From positions 1 through 40,875 of the IMG/VR virus record IMGVR_UViG_3300006638_000009: DNA of 40,875 nt; one strand, given 5' to 3'. The translations under genes were made by a program, and so were the position numbers. Every line of letters starts with the position of its first letter. Positions within the stretch are counted from its first letter, which is position 1. A model generated the notes under the pieces. It was not told the origin of the DNA, searched no databases, and saw only the letters and a list, made by a program, of their open reading frames with translations. Of the stretch, positions 36,919 through 40,875 are shown piece after piece. The stretch comes from a virus.

Positions 36919-36961
36919 AGAGCCATGATTATTTTTCAAATTATGGCTCTCGCGTATTTTT
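36919..36961 (+). terminator. Candidate intrinsic terminator
   Basis: A 12-bp stem, AGAGCCATGATT (36919-36930) with AATTATGGCTCT (36939-36950), is followed after five bases by ATTTTT. The GC content is modest and the spacing not ideal. No convincing gene precedes it, which suggests an unannotated short transcript. Confidence 0.5.
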
Positions 36962-36966
36962 AAGTG

Positions 36967-37200
36967 ATGGACTTCTCATCAAATTATAAATCCCACGCAA
37001 AATATCATACTCTGCTCTGCCAGTTTTGCGGATTTCCTTTGCAGCGCGTTTTAAACGTGAAAATAGCGACTTGTGTTTCATGTAGAACAAAGATTCAAAA
37101 CGAGAGACATCGTAAAAGCACTAAGATTGGGCGACCCCGTAAAGTTTTGTCCAGCAGCTCCACCGCGACTCCTCGTTCTGTTTCCAAGCGGAAGCCATAA
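36967..37200 (+). CDS. Zinc-finger protein with AT-hook
   Basis: A 77-residue protein: MDFSSNYKSHAKYHTLLCQF, CQFCG and CVSC (a zinc pair set), then HRKSTKIGRPRKVL, with the AT-hook core GRPRK, and a Ser/Lys-rich tail. It is probably a DNA-binding regulator. Its last 80 bases overlap the 3' end of the convergent transglycosylase gene. Confidence 0.7.
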   Translation: MDFSSNYKSHAKYHTLLCQFCGFPLQRVLNVKIATCVSCRTKIQNERHRKSTKIGRPRKVLSSSSTATPRSVSKRKP

Positions 37201-37513
37201 TCTCTAAAGAGACTCGTGGGTCGTGGGCTGTAGAGGTAGAAATGCCCCACAGACCAGGGTAATGAAGCTGAGCGATACCAATAGACGTTCCGTGGTCGCC
37301 GATAATATCAGGGTCAAATCCCGACTCGCAATTTATAACCTTGATAAAATGGTCTGCGTTTAATCCATACTTCTGCGCATCACTAAGAGCTATATTTTGT
37401 AGGTCAGAGGTTTCCAGGGTCTGAGGTTGTATTGTAGCAGCTTCTGCAATAGGCGTACTTAAAACAGGCGAAGCAACGTTCGCAAATAACAACGCCCACA
37501 GAATTAGCGGCAT
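37121..37513 (-). CDS. Secreted lytic transglycosylase (lysis)
   Basis: A 130-residue product. A signal peptide-like start (MPLILWALLFANVASPVLST) is followed by an SLT-type domain: DAQKYGLNADHFIKVINCES with likely catalytic Glu63, GDHGTSIGIAQLHYPGLWG, and SAWKQNEESRWSCW. C62 and a later Cys may form a disulphide. It is the last gene of the lysis cassette, behind a holin-like gene. It degrades peptidoglycan glycan strands. Confidence 0.85.
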   Translation of the reverse strand: MPLILWALLFANVASPVLSTPIAEAATIQPQTLETSDLQNIALSDAQKYGLNADHFIKVINCESGFDPDIIGDHGTSIGIAQLHYPGLWGISTSTAHDPRVSLEIMASAWKQNEESRWSCWTKLYGVAQS

Positions 37514-37536
37514 GGCCGCGTTTACTCAGAGTGAAA

Positions 37537-37743
37537 TCAGTATTGAATGTTACGTCCTTGTGTACTGCCCAAAACCGCAGCGTTATTGACTGCAGAGATG
37601 TGGAAGAACGTCGCGGCGATTCCGAGGATGCCGAGAATTGGAGTTGCGAATGAACCTAGAGAAGAGCTAACAGCCCCAAAGCCTCCTATAAGGAACATCA
37701 AGACAACTGTCCAAAACGTCTTACTGGTGAGATATGAAATCAT
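37537..37743 (-). CDS. Two-pass holin-like protein
   Basis: A 68-residue protein with two hydrophobic segments: FWTVVLMFLIGGFGAVSS and ATPILGILGIAATFFHISAV, and a polar C-terminus. Size and topology fit a class II holin. It lies between two transglycosylase genes. Similar two-pass proteins are common in Patescibacteria, so another membrane role is possible. Confidence 0.7.
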   Translation of the reverse strand: MISYLTSKTFWTVVLMFLIGGFGAVSSSLGSFATPILGILGIAATFFHISAVNNAAVLGSTQGRNIQY

Positions 37744-37775
37744 GAAGTTATATTAGCTTGTACCCCCTAAGTATA

Positions 37776-38330
37776 CTAGGTTGCCAAGTGCCACATAGGA
37801 GAGGTTGGGGATAGCCATTGTTTGTATGCACCACTGGAATAGGAAACCCATAATTTGAGCAGACCCTCCTTATAGAGTTTAATCATCCACTCAACTGCCT
37901 TGTCTGGGTTTGCCACGACATACGAAGCAGAGGGAAAATCCTTGCCCACGCCACAATGAAAGTAATCGTTCACCTGAGCAAGCCCCCAATCTCTTGAAGT
38001 AACAACTCCTTGAGTGTTCACATTCTTATTGACTGCGTTGTTGTTAAATCGGGACTCCTGATAGATACACGCACAGATGAGATTCTTCTGTTCTAAAGTA
38101 AGCCCTAAATTGTCACAGGTTACTCTAACGGCGTGATAAGCGAGACTAGGCGTAGTCCACTGTAAAACAGGCTGTACGGTGGCAATTTGAGGCTCTGGTG
38201 GCATTGTAGAAGGGGTTAAGTCTATCTCTGGGTCAATAATAGGATTATACGCGCCGCCCTTCCTAAATAAGACAATGCTCGCTCCAAGTCCCGCTAGAAT
38301 GATTCCGCCCATAGTCAGTAGAAAGGTCAT
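37776..38330 (-). CDS. Membrane-anchored lytic transglycosylase
   Basis: A 184-residue product. Residues ~4-22 are a membrane anchor (LLTMGGIILAGLGASIVLF), ~25-60 a Pro-rich linker, and ~60-184 an SLT-like domain with ICACIYQESRFNNN (likely catalytic Glu92), VTSRDWGLAQVNDYFHC and AVEWMIKLYKEG. Anchoring suggests action from the membrane, like SAR or anchored endolysins. It is the second of three muralytic enzymes in the window. Confidence 0.8.
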   Translation of the reverse strand: MTFLLTMGGIILAGLGASIVLFRKGGAYNPIIDPEIDLTPSTMPPEPQIATVQPVLQWTTPSLAYHAVRVTCDNLGLTLEQKNLICACIYQESRFNNNAVNKNVNTQGVVTSRDWGLAQVNDYFHCGVGKDFPSASYVVANPDKAVEWMIKLYKEGLLKLWVSYSSGAYKQWLSPTSPMWHLAT

Positions 38331-38485
38331 GTCTTCTTTAGTTTACCATCTTCCTTGATAGGAAATCTGTGAGCAGAACACATGAAGCGACCTCCAATAG
38401 CGTACATATCTCCTACGATGGGCTTGTTGTCCACAAGGCAGTTTGGTTGGAATCTTACGGTCTTGCGTTTATTTTTGTGTTCCAT
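38327..38485 (-). CDS. 52-residue basic protein in lysis cassette
   Basis: It reads MEHKNKRKTVRFQPNCLVDN, then KPIVGDMYAIGGRFMCSAHR and a Lys-rich end. Two cysteines and a His could bind metal. It overlaps the fusion gene by 31 bases and the transglycosylase by four. Function unknown. Confidence 0.7.
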   Translation of the reverse strand: MEHKNKRKTVRFQPNCLVDNKPIVGDMYAIGGRFMCSAHRFPIKEDGKLKKT

Positions 38486-39558
38486 AGGGTTGAGTCAGTT
38501 GGAATGTCTTTGTTAAAGCTAGACCAGTTTAAGAGATGCCCCATGAGGTAATGGTCACGCCTACAAAGTGTTATTAAGTTTGAGTTGTCCAGTTCGAGCG
38601 CGGGGTGTAGATGGAAAGGCTGGATATGATGCACGTTTAGTTGGTTGGTGAGCGAGCCTTTAGTGCCACAGACCGCGCAGGTAGGGTGCAGAGCGATAAA
38701 TGCTTTTCTCACTTGCTCCCATTTAGGTGAACGTGCTGCGCCAAACGCCTTACCCTCTAAGCCAAGTTGCTCGCGTATCCATTGAATAAACGCTGGTACA
38801 TTCAACCACCCATTAGGGTTAGGAGTGTCGGCTACTTTCTTGTTTATGGTGTATCTCTTTGCATACCCGAATCCGTAATCCCATGCGAGCTTCTTGTGGG
38901 TCTGGTCGTAGGAGTCAAAGCATTTCCAGTATTGTCCGTCTACATACCCGTAAATCGTAACCCAATGACAGTCTGCGGCTCCTGGGGGTCGGTGGTAGAT
39001 ACCGTTAACGTCAGGTATTCCCCACGCCCAAACCGAGGCTCCGAGTGGAGAGAAGGTCAGTCCTCCTTTCATTGTTGTAGGAGTGGTATCCGCGAGCCAC
39101 GAATGTCCAAATGCGATGTCTACAAACTGCGCCTTCGCAAGCTGGAGGATGTTCTGTGGGACGGGTTGATAGAAAGTCTGGTAGTCAGGAGCGTCGAATG
39201 GATAATCAGTTTCTAAGACACATCCACCTGTTCGCAGTTTCTCCGCCACTACGTTAGGGTCTGCGCCTTGTGCTGGCCCGGTGCCACTTACTTCAGCAAG
39301 CATTCTCACCGCGTAAATATTTGCGGTTCCAAACTCCTTATTCTCTAGAGTCTCCTCAGCATGTAGTGTTCCCTGACTTCCGCATGAATATGTTTCAAAC
39401 TTTATGTTCTGCAATTCACCGTTATCTGTTGGGAGGTAGTCGTCCCACTGACCGTCGGGTTGAAGGGCTACGGTGCCAAGCATCCCGTCCCCGTGGATAT
39501 AGTCCGTGGGCTTGATGACTGGCTCGATGTATCCAAAACGTGATGTATTATTTCCCAT
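38455..39558 (-). CDS. Papain-like protease fused to HNH endonuclease
   Basis: A 367-residue, two-domain protein. Residues ~1-240 look like a C1 papain-type peptidase: FETYSCGSQGTLHAEETLEN with Cys59, and ADCHWVTIYGYVDGQYWKCF with His198 and Asp215 in the place of the papain Asn. Residues ~270-350 are an HNH domain: CAVCG (294, 297), NVHHIQPFHLHP (His310-311), NLITLC and H336. The gene lies in the lysis cassette, directly after the XhlA-like holin (11-base overlap). Such a fusion of protein- and DNA-cleaving domains is unusual. The partner for each activity is unknown; one half may be a binding module only. Confidence 0.8.
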   Translation of the reverse strand: MGNNTSRFGYIEPVIKPTDYIHGDGMLGTVALQPDGQWDDYLPTDNGELQNIKFETYSCGSQGTLHAEETLENKEFGTANIYAVRMLAEVSGTGPAQGADPNVVAEKLRTGGCVLETDYPFDAPDYQTFYQPVPQNILQLAKAQFVDIAFGHSWLADTTPTTMKGGLTFSPLGASVWAWGIPDVNGIYHRPPGAADCHWVTIYGYVDGQYWKCFDSYDQTHKKLAWDYGFGYAKRYTINKKVADTPNPNGWLNVPAFIQWIREQLGLEGKAFGAARSPKWEQVRKAFIALHPTCAVCGTKGSLTNQLNVHHIQPFHLHPALELDNSNLITLCRRDHYLMGHLLNWSSFNKDIPTDSTLWNTKINARP

Positions 39559-39994
39559 AGTATTTTAGTGCTATCTGCACGATTGTTAATAAGATTAAAA
39601 TCCCACTGCCCCACGTCATTATTCTTGTGATTTGGGATTCAATAGAGCGTATTCGTGCCTCATGGTCGTCAATTCTTTTGTTGTCTTCGGCGTGATGCTG
39701 TGTGTCATCATTGATATGATTCGTCACATCGTTTTTGCTTGCCAGCGTGGTGACAGAAGCAACCAGAGCATCCACTTTTGTATCCAGCCGTATGAGAAGA
39801 TTATGGTCGTCAGACGAAGCTGGTGTTGGGATTGCTGCTATCTTTGCTTGTATTTCGGCGTTGCTAGAGACTACTTTTGCGGCAGACTCAGCGGCCTGTG
39901 CGATAGTCGCAGTAGCTCTAACCGCTGCCTCTGAAATCACCCTGACGGCATCAGCGGCGGCATTCTCTATGCTTCTTGTGTTAATGCTGACCAT
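39548..39994 (-). CDS. XhlA-like coiled-coil membrane protein
   Basis: A 148-residue protein. Ala/Val-rich helices (EAAVRATATIAQAAESAAKV) precede a His/Asp-rich coiled coil (NDDTQHHAEDNKRIDDHEAR), then IRSIESQITRIMTWGSGILI and a single C-terminal membrane segment ending LKYYGK. The end part matches the layout of XhlA/holin-associated proteins. It precedes the fusion gene and is the first lysis-cassette gene. Confidence 0.75.
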   Translation of the reverse strand: MVSINTRSIENAAADAVRVISEAAVRATATIAQAAESAAKVVSSNAEIQAKIAAIPTPASSDDHNLLIRLDTKVDALVASVTTLASKNDVTNHINDDTQHHAEDNKRIDDHEARIRSIESQITRIMTWGSGILILLTIVQIALKYYGK

Positions 39995-40004
39995 ACCGTA
40001 TAAT
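39976..40004 (+). promoter_or_regulatory. Leaderless promoter of the HNH/AP2 gene
   Basis: TTGTGT (39976-39981), 17 bases, perfect TATAAT (39999-40004), then six bases to the ATG. It lies within the divergent XhlA-like gene start. The homing gene therefore carries its own promoter. Confidence 0.6.
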
Positions 40005-40010
40005 TAAACT

Positions 40011-40490
40011 ATGAAGGTAAAACTTAGTAACGGAATGGTTGCTCTTATTGACAAGTCCGACTGGGAGAAAGTTAAACATCTGACGTGGGGCTTTGGATAC
40101 GGCTGTTCTTATAAGACTGGATATACCCCTTACGTTGGGGCCAACAAAAAGACGGGTGGAAGCATACTCCTTCATCGTTTTATAATGGACACCCCAAAGG
40201 GTCTTCATACCGACCATATAAACGGAGACCATCTCGACAACAGGAGGAAGAATCTTAGGATATGTACCCCTGCGGAGAATCAATTTAATAGCAGAAAGCA
40301 CAAAACGCAGACATCCAAGTATAAAGGCGTTTCTTGGTACAAGAGAGATGCGTGTTGGAGAGCTTACGTCAACTTCAGCCGCAGACAGATTCATCTCGGA
40401 TACTTTGCCGATGAAGTCGCCGCCGCGAGAGTCTACAACGAAAAGGCGAAGGAAATCTACGGAGACTTTGCGTACCTTAATAAATGCTAA
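40011..40490 (+). CDS. HNH/AP2 homing endonuclease
   Basis: A 159-residue protein. Residues ~50-95 are an HNH_3-type nuclease: LLHRFIM, GLHTDHINGDHLDNRRKNLR and CTPAENQFNSR. Residues ~100-155 are an AP2 DNA-binding domain: YKGVSWYKRDACWRAYVNFS and IHLGYFADEVAAARVYNEKA. This pairing is typical of free-standing homing endonucleases. It is the only plus-strand gene among the minus-strand lysis and tail genes and has its own promoter, consistent with mobility. Its last five codons reappear at the left window edge. Confidence 0.9.
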   Translation: MKVKLSNGMVALIDKSDWEKVKHLTWGFGYGCSYKTGYTPYVGANKKTGGSILLHRFIMDTPKGLHTDHINGDHLDNRRKNLRICTPAENQFNSRKHKTQTSKYKGVSWYKRDACWRAYVNFSRRQIHLGYFADEVAAARVYNEKAKEIYGDFAYLNKC

Positions 40491-40550
40491 CGTCAACCTC
40501 TCAATCGCCTTTGTGAGTGCTTCCAACCTTAGATTTGTTTCGTTAGCCAT
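40472..40550 (-). CDS. MANETN gene, right copy, interrupted by the HNH/AP2 gene
   Basis: MANETNLRLEALTKAIERL starts here as in the left copy. The frame then runs antisense through the whole homing gene and stays open for 189 residues to 39981. Only the first ~26 residues look like an ordinary protein; the remainder mirrors the endonuclease gene. I read this as a short gene whose 3' part was displaced by the homing gene. A true 189-residue overlapping gene is less likely. Confidence 0.5.
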
Positions 40551-40609
40551 ATCTATTTAATTATCAGTTGTCCTCCTTTCACTATGAACTGACCGCCTTT
40601 GATGAGGAT
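40472..40609. repeat. Right copy of the near-terminal direct repeat
   Basis: It matches 1-138 with five mismatches, all in 40552-40584. The first 80 bases are identical. Upstream on the minus strand it leads into a Gly-rich tail protein instead of the left-end protein. Confidence 0.9.
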
Positions 40610-40624
40610 AGAGAGAGGGGTCAT
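40553..40624 (-). CDS. 23-residue beta-rich microprotein, right copy
   Basis: It reads MTPLSILIKGGQFIVKGGQL then IIK. The last 17 residues match the left copy except for one change. The ATG overlaps the preceding tail gene's stop region (stop, one base, ATG), so translation is probably coupled. Confidence 0.6.
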   Translation of the reverse strand: MTPLSILIKGGQFIVKGGQLIIK

Positions 40625-40625
40625 A

Positions 40626-40875
40626 TCAAAAGAAGGCACTCCTTACGAGTCCGATGATTGAATGCGTTGGGGTTGAAATTGCAGTCGGTGTCCACGTCCC
40701 TCCTGCGGTGAACGTCCATATGTCATTGCCTCCTGACTCCGTGTGAGTGTTTGCGCCAGAAAGAGTTGCGGCGAATGTTCCGATAGTGTCGGATATAATT
40801 ACGATACCTGAGCCACCAGCACCACCCGTTCCGTACCCTGCCGTATAACCCGCACCACCACCTCCTCCACCAGTG
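40626..40875 (-). CDS. Gly-rich tail protein, C-terminal part, cut by the window edge
   Basis: The 82 visible residues begin with a glycine-rich run (TGGGGGGAGYTAGYGTGGAG), then SGIVIISDTIGTFAATLSGA and NDIWTFTAGGTWTPTAISTP, ending LVRSAFF. Gly-rich polyglycine-helix regions and FTAGGTWT strands are typical of phage fibre tips (adhesins). It occupies the place held by the unrelated protein at 177-968 in the other allele. The N-terminus lies outside the window. Confidence 0.7.
   Translation of the reverse strand, partial: TGGGGGGAGYTAGYGTGGAGGSGIVIISDTIGTFAATLSGANTHTESGGNDIWTFTAGGTWTPTAISTPTHSIIGLVRSAFF

Noticed and set aside
36751-36939. 62-codon minus-strand frame
   Set aside because: Its start lies inside the 36919-36950 hairpin, it has no ribosome-binding site, and its composition is unlike the neighbours.
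1-40875. Integrase, prophage repressor, tRNA genes or CRISPR arrays
   Set aside because: I looked for recombinase motifs, tRNA-like T-arm and acceptor patterns and regularly spaced repeats, and found none convincing.
1-40875. Recoded genetic code (TGA as glycine, as in some Patescibacteria)
   Set aside because: TGA is used as a functional stop in many ATGA overlaps, including the nozzle, GroES and exonuclease junctions, so the standard bacterial code applies.

Overview
This window looks like a nearly complete genome of a podovirus-like, tailed double-stranded DNA phage. The likely host is a Patescibacteria (CPR) bacterium, most probably of the Parcubacteria type. The host call is an inference. 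It rests on a secreted peptidoglycan-binding protein of the Parcubacteria style (motifs LYYG, ALQEFL, GNFYSLTLAAVKAFQ, GYFG) and on a giant fibre built from ATSTLYG-type Ser/Thr/Gly repeats common in those genomes. The standard bacterial code is used: TGA ends many genes in ATGA overlaps, so the TGA=Gly code is excluded. I see no integrase, CI-type repressor, tRNA, CRISPR array or insertion sequence, and no DNA polymerase or helicase. The first 138 bases recur near the right end with five mismatches, so the molecule is probably circular or circularly permuted, with two alternative tail-gene alleles at the junction.

Layout. Bases 1-4907 (minus): C-terminal fibre modules, a 1207-residue fibre with a beta-helix domain, and a small HTH protein. 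4995-6664 (plus): a secreted peptidoglycan-binding protein, three small Lys-rich proteins and a membrane microprotein. 6575-23566 (minus): packaging and virion genes. In transcription order these are small terminase, large terminase, portal, Lys-rich small proteins, scaffold, major capsid protein, decoration-like proteins, coiled coil, three RDxNRIP-motif proteins, beta-propeller nozzle, collar fibre, adaptor, internal virion protein and virion transglycosylase. 23589-27427 (minus): small accessory genes and a phage-encoded GroEL with a GroES-like partner. 27428-36516 (mostly plus): origin-like DnaA boxes, structured RNA leaders, a replisome-organizer-like protein, PD-(D/E)XK exonuclease, SSB-like protein, YopX, HNH proteins and many small Cys-rich genes. 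NinG and its neighbours form a minus island at 28697-29784. 36502-39994 (mostly minus): the lysis cassette, with two transglycosylases, two holin-like proteins and a papain-like/HNH fusion. 40011-40875: an HNH/AP2 homing endonuclease and a second tail allele.

Working model. The phage probably uses host replication and transcription enzymes. DnaA boxes plus the replisome organizer would recruit the host replisome, and the exonuclease, SSB-like protein and NinG would serve recombination. Two promoter types are visible. One is sigma70-like (TTGnnA, 17 bases, TAnnnT) placed so close to ATG that the mRNA should be leaderless. The other carries GTGCCACTAG exactly 19 bases before a TAnnnT box, upstream of four genes in virion-associated regions, and looks like a phage-specific late promoter. 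The chaperonin pair lies upstream of the terminase and capsid genes and probably folds virion proteins. The least expected features are the late-promoter element, the attenuator-like RNA before the replisome organizer, the GroEL/GroES pair, the shared AKKKELAGKI motif in small basic proteins, and the duplicated variable tail locus.
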